Origin: Arenicola marina
Lineage: Eukaryota; Annelida; Polychaeta; Arenicolidae
DNA: 64,000 nt
Direction of reading: 5' to 3'
Assembly (NCBI GenBank): GCA_964019135.1
Contig: OZ025252.1
Span: 44,614,959 to 44,678,958 of the forward strand
This document shows, piece after piece, positions 1 to 11,646 of the stretch (positions are counted from its first letter, which is position 1; each line of letters begins with the position of its first letter). Under the pieces are notes generated by a model, which ran no database searches, had not been told where the DNA came from, and worked only from the letters and a program-made list of their open reading frames with translations. Both the position numbers and the translations under genes were made by a program.

Positions 1-317
1 GTTTCTAGTTTAATTGTGTGCCTGTTAACAGGCAATTGCTTTTTTCAGCCATATTTCCTATTCAAATATAACCTTAATTGGGGAAACACAATAAGTACCA
101 GCTGGTACTGCGATAGATTAAGGGGCATTTGATCTGACCATCTAGATGAAATTATACTATTAGGGCTACACTTTTAATTGTAATAAACACAAGATTGTTC
201 ATTTACAAATGAGGAGTCTTGCTTATGTGAAATAATGGAAAGAAATCGTCCAAATTTTTCATTAAATTATTTATTTATTATAAAGAAGGCTAGGTACTTA
301 AAATCACCATAACTCAC
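1..317. other. intron 3 of NDUFAF5 (partial)
   Basis: AT-rich sequence beyond the donor site at 317-316. I see no methyltransferase exon here on the minus strand and no other coding signal, so it is read as intron running off the window. Confidence 0.5.
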
Positions 318-2074
318 CAGGACTTTCTCTGCCATGTCAGTCATGTAAAGTTTTCCGACCATATCAGAGTATATATGTTTAGAAACATGTCCTCTTCCAC
401 AACCCAAGTCTACTCCTACATCAAACTTCCTGAAACAATTTTTAGATGAGATTCCTTTAAACCACCTTTATTATGTACAAGCAGCACAACACAAAACACA
501 TAAAAAACTTTGTGATAACAAATGCATGCATTTATCTATATCATCAGAATATTTGCATTTAAATTGTATTGCTTATTCATTAGTACTGTAGGTCAGAATG
601 TATATGATCTATGGTTAATCAAATGATCAATAGTATCAGGCTATATATTTCCACTTGCTTTTTGAATCCTATTTCAACAAATATGAATTTGTCTGTGGTG
701 CACTTTATGATTACCTTTTGACATCAGATATTCTATCAGCAGTCCTCCATCCAATCTGTTGAAATATCATATTGACATGTATTATACATAAATTAGCCTA
801 TGCTTTATACAACTTTCTGCATAACCAGCTGGTAAGATTTTAAAATGTAGGAAATCATGCATAATTGATGAAATGCTCTTTATTATCACTCAAACTACTT
901 TTAACATAAGCGTTATAAAAGGGTCCATCCAAATGATGAATAGAGTACTTTAAACAACTCACAGCATGAGTAGGGCCAATAGCTCTGGGTTTCATCAAGA
1001 CAATGCTGAAATTAGCATTGCATTTGTGCATTCCTGATAGAGGCATTGTGGCTGGGGTAATAACTAATTAAACCTTGTAAGTAAGATATGGATAATATAT
1101 ACTGCTGCAACAAGTTCACAATGAGATATTATCATATTATCATGATTATATTGATATCTATACATTATATTAATATATAATTATTAAGTTCATTATAAGT
1201 ATAAAATGAATGATTAACAAAAATACATTATATACTTTTAATAAAATCTAAATTATAAGCACTCATCTGGAATAATCAAATCAAATCTTTATGCTATCAA
1301 ACTTGACAACCCCTATATTTTCATAATTATTTAACTACCTCCATGATATATTAAAGTATAATTAATAACTTCATTTTTTTTGTATCAATTAAACTCTTGA
1401 AGCACAATACTGTCAGTATTCCACTCAAATGCAGGTGGGTAGAATGGCAACAAATATATATAATATTTGACATGACAGGAGTATTGCCCCCTCAACCTGC
1501 CCTACCCTGCTACCTATACCTATGATTCATTGAGGCTCATATAGCTGGGCTTGATGTGAATGTACAAAAGTAGAATATAGAGACAGAAGCTTTCTTACTC
1601 CTGCGAGCAATTTAAGCTGCTGTATCGGTGTAGATCTGTTACAAGACTGGACCCATATCAGAGCAAACAGCATCATAGTTTTTTTAATTCTGTGTGGTAG
1701 ATATCACTTACCTCTTCCTTTATATAATCATAAACCTCATAATTTTCTAATGATGCTGTAATATTCCGTTGTGTCCTCTTCGCATTTCTGTCAAACACAT
1801 TCATCAATGGGATGTCCTTACTATAAGACCTGGATACTTTCTGCAGTACTTGATGCCCATTTAAACCTGGGTTGTGCGCATATATCCCACACAATCCCCG
1901 ATTTTGAGCCCACAGTGATCGGATGTTGTGAATCCCCGTATGACGGAGACTGACAGGAGACCAAAGCCTGGCCGTGAGGCTGTCATTGCATGGCTTTATT
2001 TGGCAGGTCACCCGGCAAAGCGTTCGACAGGATAATGACGTACGACATAGTATGCTAGAGCTTGCCATGACCAT
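318..2074 (-). CDS. NDUFAF5: NDUFAF5, mitochondrial complex I assembly factor 5 (5' three exons, partial)
   Basis: Exons on the minus strand: 2074-1712 (121 codons, phase 0), 755-715 (41 nt) and 429-318 (112 nt). All joins use GT donors and AG acceptors and keep frame, giving 172 residues. The start is the ATG at 2074; a second Met follows two codons later. Residues 1 to about 85 are Arg/Ser/Leu rich and poor in acidic residues, as in a mitochondrial presequence. A stretch containing NVFDRNAKRTQRN matches the N-terminal motif of NDUFAF5, and DLGCGRG (residues 142-148) is the S-adenosylmethionine-binding motif I of a class I methyltransferase fold. The family protein hydroxylates an arginine of complex I subunit NDUFS7 in the matrix (known from the family). 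The catalytic C-terminal half is not in the window: no further exon is visible in 1-317, so it should lie to the left. Identification is from remembered human sequence, not a search. Confidence 0.88.
756..1711 (-). other. intron 1 of NDUFAF5
   Basis: A 956-bp AT-rich intron between the donor at 1711-1710 and the acceptor CAG at 758-756. It contains an AT-rich block around 1130-1260. No RNA gene or conserved element was recognised; the 63-codon frame at 855-1046 has no recognisable protein. Confidence 0.7.
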
Positions 2075-2830
2075 TTCTGTGATCTATAGGCTAGGCTATA
2101 ACATGTAAAATGTTGAGTTTAACAGCGTTTCTTCGCTGCAGCAACTAGAAAGAAACTTTCATCTTTTGCGTGATGACACTGTCACTGACACAAGTTGCAG
2201 AAGTCGAGTCGAGTCAGACTCAGTAGCCGAACACACTGGTCTGAGTATTAACGTGAGCGTGCCACAGGGGACCGTGATCCGGTTGCTGCGCCAGACCATA
2301 GATCGTATCTCTGGCCAGACTCGCAGCGAGTGTGGCGAGCCTTTTGTGCAATAAACTGGGTTTATTACCGATGAACTAGGTTTATCGCTTGAAGGGCAGG
2401 GTAGTTGGATAAACTCGTATTTCGACGGATAAACCTGGTTGATCGAAATAAGTAGGATATCGTTTAAAAAAACGTGGTTTTCGAAGTAAGGCGTGAAATA
2501 CCGGCATTCGTCGTAAAACTATATACCTGGTTTGTCGCTTGATAAGTTGAGGAGAATGCCCAGGCAACTACATTCTTGCGACTTAAACTACTGTTATGAC
2601 GTCATCATATGGTCAAAACTGTAGATTCATGTTCAAGAATGTATTGTTTTATCAAGCTGAGAAACTGAGATTGACTCAACGAGACCAAACTAAGTTTCAG
2701 CTGATCAATCTTTTTTCTACGATATTACGATATCGACAATCGCAGCCCATACCAATCATGAGCAATATATGAGCTCCTCTAAAACAAGTCACAGCCACAG
2801 TGGATGATGAACCGGAAGCTTGACGCCCTA
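2075..2830. other. NDUFAF5 upstream region and intergenic DNA with degenerate repeats
   Basis: Lies upstream of the NDUFAF5 start, so its promoter should be here, but no clear TATA box is seen. From about 2350 to 2550 there is a loose repetition of the motif GGTTTAT/GGATAAAC at irregular 20-30 base spacing, resembling an old decayed minisatellite. No gene is supported. Confidence 0.45.
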
Positions 2831-3130
2831 CAGACAAAGGTTCTCTCCTAACAGAGTACGAAGTTACCCCCGGAGACATAGGTCCTCTCTTCACATAGTA
2901 CGAATTAAGTTACTCCTGGAGACATAGGTACAGACAAAGGTTCTCTTCTAACATAGTACGAAGTTACCCCCGGAGACATAGGTCCTCTCTTCACATAGTA
3001 CGAATTAAGTTACTCCTGGAGACATAGGTACAGACAAAGGTTCGCTCCTAACATAGTACGAAGTTACCCCCGGAGACATAGGTCCTCTCTTCACATGGTA
3101 CGAATTAAGTTACTCCTGGAGACATAGGTC
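2831..3130. repeat. 100-bp period segment at the left end of the minisatellite
   Basis: Three copies of a 100-base unit start with CAGACAAAGG at 2831, 2931 and 3031. Each combines one unit with CTCTTCACATAGTACGAATT and a second shortened unit. To the right the period drops to 42 bases. This looks like an edge-specific higher-order form. Confidence 0.8.
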
Positions 3131-5039
3131 CTCTCTTCACCGAGTACGAGGTTGCTCCTGGAGACATATAGGTCCTCTCTTCACAGAGTACCAGGTTACT
3201 CCCGGAGACATAATTCCTCCCTTCACCGAGTACGAGGTTACTCCTGAAGACATAGGTCCTCCCTCCACAGAGTACCAGGTTACTCCTGGAGACATAGGTC
3301 CTTTCTTCACAGAGTACGAGGTTACTCCCGGAGACATAGGTCCTCTCTTCACAGAGTACGAGGTTACTCCCGGAGACATAGGTCCTCTCTTCACAGAGCA
3401 CGAAGTTACCCCCGGAGACATAGGTCCTCTCTTCACAGAGTACAAGGTTACTCCTGGAGACATAGGTTCTCGCTTCACTGAGTACGAGGTTACTCCTGGA
3501 GACATAGATGCTTTCTTCACAGAGTACGAGGTTACTCCCGGAGACAAAGGTCCTCTCTTCACCGAGTAGACGAGGTAACTCTCGGAGACATAGGTGTTCT
3601 TTTCACAGAGCACGAAGTTACTCCTGGAGACATAGGTCCTCTCTTCACCGAGTAGACAAGGTAACTCTCGGAGACACCGGTTTTCTCTTCACAGAGCACG
3701 AAGTTACTCCTGGAGACATAGGTCCTCTCTTCGCTGAGTACGAGGTTACACCTGGAGATATAGGTCCTCTCTTCACAGAGTTCGAGGTTACTCCCGGAGA
3801 CAAAGCTCCTCTCTTCACCGAGTAGACGAGGTAACTCTCGGAGACATAGGTTTTCTCTTCACAGAGGACGAAGTTACCCCCGGAGACATAGGTCCTCTCT
3901 TCACTGAGTACGAGGTTACTCCCGGAGACATAAGTCTCTCTTCACTGAGTACGAGGTTACTCTCGGAGACATAGGTCCTCTCTTCGCTGAGTAGACGAGG
4001 TAACTCTCGGAGACATAGGTTTTCTCTTCACAGAGCACGAGGTTTACTCCTGGAGACCTAGGTCCTCTCTTCACTGAGTACGAGGTTACTCCCGAAGACA
4101 TAGGTCTCTCTTCACAAAGCACGAGGTTACCTCCGGAGACATAGGTCCTTTCTTCATCGAGTACGAGGTTACTCCCGGAGACATAGGTCCTCTCTTCACT
4201 AAGTACGAGGTTACCCCCGAAGACATAGGTCTTCTCTTCACAGCGCACGAGGTTACTCCCGAAGACTTATGTCCCTTCTTCACATAGTACAAGATGACTC
4301 CCGGAGACATCTATCCTCTCTTCATTCAGTACGAAGTTACCCCCGGAGACATAGGTCCTCTCTTCACCGAGTAGACGAGGTAACTCTCGGAGACATAGGT
4401 TTTCTCTTCACAAAGCGCCAAGTTACTCCTGGAGAGATAGGTCTCCTCTCCACTGAGTACGAGGTTTCTCCCGGATACATAGATCCTCTCTTCACCGAGT
4501 AGACGAGGTAACTCTCGGAGACATAGGTTTTCTCTTCACAAAGCACGAAGTTACCCCCGGAGACATAGGTCCTCTCTTCACCGAGTACGAGGTTACTCCT
4601 GGAGACATAGATCCTCTCTTCACAGAGTACGAGGTAACTCTCGGAGACATAGGTTTTCTCTTCACAAAGCACGAAGTTACTCCTGGAGAGATAGGTCTCC
4701 TCTCCACTGAGTACGAGGTTACTCCCGGATACATAGATCCTCTCTTCACCGAGTAGACGAGGTAACTCTCGAAGACATAGGTTTTCTCTTCACAAAGCAC
4801 GAAGTTACCCCCGGAGACATAGGTCCTCTCTTCACCGAGTACGAGGTTACTCCTGGAGACATAGGTCCTCTCTTCACAGAGTATGAGGTTACTCCCGGAG
4901 ACATAGGTCCTCTCTTCACCGAGTAAACGAGTAGACGAGGTGACTCTCGGGGACATAGGTTTTCTCTTCACTGAGTACGAGGTTACTCCCGATCACATAG
5001 GCCTTTCTTCACAGAGCACGAGGTTACCTCCGGAGATAT

Positions 5040-8000
5040 AGGTCCTCTCTTCACCGAGTACGAGGTTACTCCCGGAGACATAAGTCCTCTCTTCACTGAG
5101 TACGAGGTTACCCCCGGAGACATAGGTCTTCTCTTCACAGCGCACGAGGTTACTCCCGAAGACTTATGTCCCTTCTTCACATATTACAAGGTGACTCCCG
5201 GAGACATATGTCCTCTCTTCATCCAGTACGAAGGTACCCCCGGAGACATAGGTCCTCATTTCGCTGAGCACTAGGTTACTCCCGGAGACATAGGTCCTCT
5301 CTTCACCGAGTAGACGAGGTAACTCTCGGAGACATTGGTTTTCTCTTCACAAAGCACGAAGTTACTCCTGGAGACATACGTCCTCTCTTCACTGAGTACG
5401 AGGTTACTCCCGGAGACATAGGTCTCTCTTCACTGAGCACGAGGTTACCTCCGGAGACATAGGTCCTCTCTTCACAGAGTACGAGGTTACTCCCGGAGAC
5501 ATAGGTCCTCTCTTCACTGAGTGCGAGGTTACCCCTGGAGACATAGGTCTTCTCTTCACAGCGCACGAGGTTACTCCCGAAGACTTATGTCCCATCTTTA
5601 CATAGTACAAGGTGACTCCCGGAGACATATGTCCTCTCTTCATCCAGTACGAAGTTACTCCCGGAGACATAGGTCCTCTCTTTACCGAGTAGACGAGGTA
5701 ACTCTCGGAAACATAGGTTTTCTCTTCACAGAGCACGAAGTTACTCCTGGAGACATAGGTCCTCTCTTCGCTGAGTACGAGGTTACTCCTGGAGACATAG
5801 GTCCTCTCTTTACAGAGTACGAGGTTACTCCTGGAGACATAGGTCCTGTCTTCACAGAGTACGAGGTTACTCCCGGAGACATAGGTCCTCTCTTCACCGA
5901 GTAGACGAGGTAAATCTCGGAGACATAGGTTTTCTCTTCATAGAGGACGAAGTTTCCCCCGGAGACATACGTTCTCTCTTCACTGAGTACGAGGTTACTC
6001 CCGGAGACATAGGTCTCCCTTCACTGAGTACGAGGTTACTCCCGGAGACATAGGTCCTCTCTTCACCGAGTAGACGAGGTAACTCTCGGAGACATAGGTT
6101 TTCTCTTCACAAAGCACGAAGTTACCCCCGGAGACATAGGTCCTCTCTTCACCGAGTACGAGGTTACTCCTGGAGACATAGGTCCTCTCTTCACAGAGTA
6201 CGAGGTAACTCCCGGATACATAGATCCTCTCTTCACCGAGTAGACGAGGTAACTCTCGGAGACATAGGTTTTCTCTTCACAAAGCACGAAGTTACCCCCG
6301 GAGACATAGGTCCTCTCTTCACCGAGTACGAGGCTACTCCTGGAGACATAGGTCCTCTCTTCACAGAGTACGAGGTAACTCCCGGACACATAGATCCTCT
6401 CTTCACCGAGTAGACGAGGTAACTCTCGGAGACATAGGTTTTCTCTTCACAATACACGAAGTTACCCCCGGAGACATAGGTCCTCTCTTCACCGAGTACG
6501 AGGTTACTCCTAGAGACATAGGTCCTCTCTTCACAGAGTACGAGGTAACTCTCGGAGACATAGGTTTTCTCTTCACAAAGCACGAAGTTACCCCCGGAGA
6601 CATAGGTCCTCTCTTCACCGAGTACGAGGTTACTCCTGGAGACATAGGTCCTCTCTTCACAGAGTACGAGGTTACTCCCGGAGACATAGGTCCTCTCTTC
6701 ACCGAGTAGACGAGTAGAACGAGGTGACTCTCGGGGACATAGGTTTTCTCTTCACTGAGTACGAGGTTACTCCCGAAGACATAAGTCTCTCTTCACAGAG
6801 CACGAGGTTACCTCCGGAGACATAGGTCCTCTCTTCACCGAGTACGAGGTTACTCCCGGAGACATAAGTCCTCTCTTCACTGAGTACGAGGTTACCCCCG
6901 GAGACATAGGTCTTCTCTTCACAGCGCACGAGGTTACTCCCGAAGACTTATGTCCCTTCTTCACATATTACAAGGTGACTCCCGGAGACATATGTCCTCT
7001 CTTCATCCAGTACGAAGGTACCCCCGGAGACATAGGTCCTCATTTCGCTGAGCACGAGGTTACTCTCGGAGACATAGGTCCTCTCTTCACCGAGTAGACG
7101 AGGTAACTCTCGGAGACATTGGTTTTCTCTTCACAAAGCACGAAGTTACTCCTGGAGACATACGTCCTCTCTTCACTGAGTACGAGGTTACTCCTGGAGA
7201 CATAGGTCCTCTCTTCACTGAGTGCGAGGTTACCCCCGGAGACATAGGTCTTCTCTTCACAGCGCACGAGGTTACTCCCGAAGATTTATGTCTCATCTTT
7301 ACTTAGTACAAGGTGACTCCCGGAGACATATGTCCTCTCTTCATCCAGTACGAAGTTACTGGAGACATAGGTCCTCTCTTCACCGAGTAGACGAGGTAAC
7401 TCTCGGAGACATAGGTTTTCTCTTCACAGAGCACGAAGTTACTCCTGGAGACATAGGTCCTCTCTTCGCTGAGTACGAGGTTACTCCTGGAGACATAGGT
7501 CCTCTCTTTACAGAGTACGAGGTTACTCCTGGAGACATAGGTCCGGTCTTCACAGAGTACGAGGTTACTCCCGGAGACATAGGTCCTCTCTTCACCGAGT
7601 AGACGAGGTAACTCTCGGAGACATAGGTTTTCTCTTCACAGAGGACGAAGTTACCCCCGGAGACATACGTCCTCTCTTCACTGAGTACGAGGTTACTCCC
7701 GGAGACATAGGTCTCCCTTCACTGAGTACGAGGTTACTCCCGGAGACATAGGTCCTCTCTTCGCTGAGTAGACGAGGTAACTCTCGGAGACATAGGTCTC
7801 TCTTCACAGAGCACGAGGTTACCTCCGGAGACATAGGTCCTCTCTTCACCGAGTACGAGGTTACTCCCGGAGACATAGGTCATCTCTTCATCCAGTACGA
7901 AGTTACTCCCGGAGACATAGGTCCTCTCTTCACCGAGTACGAGGTTACTCCCGGAGACATAGGTCCTCTCTTCACAGAGTACAAGGTGACTCCCGGAGAC

Positions 8001-8128
8001 ATAAGTCCTCTCTTCATCCAGTACAAAGTTACTCCTGGAGACATAGGTCCTCTCTTCACCGAGTAGGAGGTTACTCCCGGAGACATAAGTCCTCTCTTCA
8101 CTGAGTACGAGGTTACCCCCGGAGACAT
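5040..8128. repeat. minisatellite higher-order repeat, copy 1 (about 3.09 kb)
   Basis: The series of variant units in this block recurs in the same order 3089 bases to the right. Landmarks: the rare unit containing CTCATTTCGCTGAGCACTAG at 5256 recurs at 8345; an unusual GGTAAATCTCGG unit at about 5909 recurs at about 8998. A related rare CTCATTTCGCTGAGCACGAG unit inside the block at about 7050 shows an older, shorter duplication nested within it. Boundaries are accurate to about one unit. Confidence 0.8.
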
Positions 8129-11100
8129 AGGTCCTCTCTTCACCGAGTACGAGGTTACTCCCGGAGACATAAGTCCTCTCTTCACTGAGTACGAGGTTAC
8201 CCCCGGAGACATAGGTCTTCTCTTCACAGCGCACGAGGTTACTCCCGAAGACTTATGTCCCTTCTTCACATATTACAAGGTGACTCCCGGAGACATATGT
8301 CCTCTCTTCATCCAGTACGAAGGTACCCCCGGAGACATAGGTCCTCATTTCGCTGAGCACTAGGTTACTCCCGGAGACATAGGTCCTCTCTTCACCGAGT
8401 AGACGAGGTAACTCTCGGAGACATTGGTTTTCTCTTCACAAAGCACGAAGTTACTCCTGGAGACATACGTCCTCTCTTCACTGAGTACGAGGTTACTCCC
8501 GGAGACATAGGTCTCTCTTCACTGAGCACGAGGTTACCTCCGGAGACATAGGTCCTCTCTTCACAGAGTACGAGGTTACTCCCGGAGACATAGGTCCTCT
8601 CTTCACTGAGTGCGAGGTTACCCCTGGAGACATATGTCTTCTCTTCACAGCGCACGAGGTTACTCCCGAAGACTTATGTCCCATCTTTACATAGTACAAG
8701 GTGACTCCCGGAGACATATGTCCTCTCTTCATCCAGTACGAAGTTACTCCCGGAGACATAGGTCCTCTCTTTACCGAGTAGACGAGGTAACTCTCGGAAA
8801 CATAGGTTTTCTCTTCACAGAGCACGAAGTTACTCCTGGAGACATAGGTCCTCTCTTCGCTGAGTACGAGGTTACTCCTGGAGACATAGGTCCTCTCTTT
8901 ACAGAGTACGAGGTTACTCCTGGAGACATAGGTCCTGTCTTCACAGAGTACGAGGTTACTCCCGGTGACATAGGTCCTCTCTTCACCGAGTAGACGAGGT
9001 AAATCTCGGAGACATAGGTTTTCTCTTCATAGAGGACGAAGTTTCCCCCGGAGACATACGTTCTCTCTTCACTGAGTACGAGGTTACTCCCGGAGACATA
9101 GGTCTCCCTTCACTGAGTACGAGGTTACTCCCGGAGACATAGGTCCTCTCTTCACCGAGTAGACGAGGTAACTCTCGGAGACATAGGTTTTCTCTTCACA
9201 AAGCACGAAGTTACCCCCGGAGACATAGGTCCTCTCTTCACCGAGTACGAGGTTACTCCTGGAGACATAGGTCCTCTCTTCACAGAGTACGAGGTAACTC
9301 CCGGATACATAGATCCTCTCTTCACCGAGTAGACGAGGTAACTCTCGGAGACATAGGTTTTCTCTTCACAAAGCACGAAGTTACCCCCGGAGACATAGGT
9401 CCTCTCTTCACCGAGTACGAGGCTACTCCTGGAGACATAGGTCCTCTCTTCACAGAGTACGAGGTAACTCCCGGACACATAGATCCTCTCTTCACCGAGT
9501 AGACGAGGTAACTCTCGGAGACATAGGTTTTCTCTTCACAATACACGAAGTTACCCCCGGAGACATAGGTCCTCTCTTCACCGAGTACGAGGTTACTCCT
9601 AGAGACATAGGTCCTCTCTTCACAGAGTACGAGGTAACTCTCGGAGACATAGGTTTTCTCTTCACAAAGCACGAAGTTACCCCCGGAGACATAGGTCCTC
9701 TCTTCACCGAGTACGAGGTTACTCCTGGAGACATAGGTCCTCTCTTCACAGAGTACGAGGTTACTCCCGGAGACATAGGTCCTCTCTTCACCGAGTAGAC
9801 GAGTAGAACGAGGTGACTCTCGGGGACATAGGTTTTCTCTTCACTGAGTACGAGGTTACTCCCGAAGACATAGGTCTCTCTTCACAGAGCACGAGGTTAC
9901 CTCCGGAGACATAGGTCCTCTCTTCACCGAGTACGAGGTTACTCCCGGAGACATAAGTCCTCTCTTCACTGAGTACGAGGTTACCCCCGGAGACATAGGT
10001 CTTCTCTTCACAGCGCACGAGGTTACTCCCGAAGACTTATGTCCCTTCTTCACATATTACAAGGTGACTCCCGGAGACATATGTCCTCTGTTCATCCAGT
10101 ACGAAGGTACCCCCGGAGACATAGGTCCTCATTTCGCTGAGCACGAGGTTACTCCCGGAGACATAGGTCCTCTCTTCACCGAGTAGACGAGGTAACTCTC
10201 GGAGACATTGGTTTTCTCTTCACAAAGCACGAAGTTACTCCTGGAGACATACGTCCTCTCTTCACTGAGTACGAGGTTACTCCCGGAGACATTGGTCTCT
10301 CTTCACTGAGCACGACGTTACCTCCGGAGACATAGGTCCTCTCTTCACCGAGTACGAGGTTACTCCCGGAGACATAGGTCCTCTCTTCACTGAGTGCGAG
10401 GTTACCCCCGGAGACATAGGTCTTCTCTTCACAGCGCACGAGGTTACTCCCGAAGACTTATGTCTCATCTTTACTTAGTACAAGGTGACTCCCGGAGACA
10501 TATGTCCTCTCTTCATCCAGTACGAAGTTACTGGAGACATAGGTCCTCTCTTCACCGAGTAGACGAGGTAACTCTCGGAGACATAGGTTTTCTCTTCACA
10601 GAGCACGAAGTTACTCCTGGAGACATAGGTCCTCTCTTCGCTGAGTACGAGGTTACTCCTGGAGACATAGGTCCTCTCTTTACAGAGTACGAGGTTACTC
10701 CTGGAGACATAGGTCCTGTCTTCACAGAGTACGAGGTTACTCCCGGAGACATAGGTCCTCTCTTCACCGAGTAGACGAGGTAACTCTCGGAGACATAGGT
10801 TTTCTCTTCACAGAGGACGAAGTTACCCCCGGAGACATACGTCCTCTCTTCACTGAGTACGAGGTTACTCCCGGAGACATAGGTCTCCCTTCACTGAGTA
10901 CGAGGTTACTCCCGGAGACATAGGTCCTCTCTTCGCTGAGTAGACGAGGTAACTCTCGGAGACATAGGTCTCTCTTCACAGAGCACGAGGTTACCTCCGG
11001 AGACATAGGTCCTCTCTTCACCGAGTACGAGGTTACTCCCGGAGACATAGGTCATCTCTTCATCCAGTACGAAGTTACTCCCGGAGACATAGGTCCTCTC

Positions 11101-11260
11101 TTCACCGAGTACGAGGTTACTCCCGGAGACATAGGTCCTCTCTTCACAGAGTACAAGGTGACTCCCGGAGACATATGTCCTCTCTTCATCCAGTACAAAG
11201 TTACTCCTGGAGACATAGGTCCTCTCTTCACCGAGTAGGAGGTTACTCCCGGAGACATAG
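8129..11260. repeat. minisatellite higher-order repeat, copy 2 (about 3.1 kb)
   Basis: Directly abuts copy 1. Offset is 3089 bases up to about 10290 and 3172 after it, so copy 2 carries about two extra 42-base units near 10300-10380. Otherwise the copies differ only by scattered single bases (for example CCGGAGACA at 5873 versus CCGGTGACA at 8962), indicating a recent duplication. Confidence 0.8.
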
Positions 11261-11646
11261 GTCCTATGTTCACTGAGTACGAAGTTACTACCGGAGACAT
11301 AGATCATCTCTGTACAGAACACGAGGTTACTCCCGGAGACATGTGTCCTCTCTTCACAGAGTACAAGGTGACTCCCGGAGACATATGTCCCCTCTTCACC
11401 CAGTACGAAGTTACTCCCGGAGACATAGGTCCTCTCTTCACTGAGTACGAGGTTACCCCCGGAGACATAGGTCTTCTCTTCACAGCGCACGAGGTTACCT
11501 CCGGAAACAGAAGTCCTCTCGTCACAGCGCACGAGGTTACTCCCGGAGACTTATGTTCCCTCTTGATATAGTACAAGGTGACTCCCGGACACAGGTCCTC
11601 TGTTCACATAGTACGACGTAAATCCCGGAGACATAGGTCCTCCCTT

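Larger units (their letters stand above)
2831..11646. repeat. 42-bp minisatellite array, about 8.8 kb
   Basis: Roughly 210 tandem units of about 42 bp. A typical unit begins GAGTACGAGGTTACTCCCGG, continues with GAGACATAGGTCC and ends CTCTCTTCACA. Each unit contains CTCC[CT]GGAG, a 9-base odd-centre palindrome. Variant units are common: a 44-base form reading GAGTAGACGAGG in place of GAGTACGAGG and followed by TTTTCTC, one-base-shorter forms, and forms with GCGCACGAGG. Because 42 is divisible by three, units read openly on both strands (EYEVTPGDIGPLFT on plus, VKRGPMSPGVTSYS on minus), but the 44-base variants and single-base changes recur and break every frame, so I do not read it as a gene. 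It sits between NDUFAF5 and POLR3F. Confidence 0.95.

Noticed and set aside
1771-2354. Plus-strand frames of 60-62 codons near the NDUFAF5 first exon
   Set aside because: One is antisense to the NDUFAF5 exon; the other has no recognisable features.
2831-11646. Reading the 42-bp array as a repeat protein (14-residue repeats, frames up to 208 codons)
   Set aside because: Several frames on both strands are open only because 42 is divisible by three; 44-base variants and one-base changes recur every few units and no splice pattern rescues a frame.
2831-11646. CRISPR-like array
   Set aside because: Units abut with no unique spacers and the DNA is from an animal nucleus.
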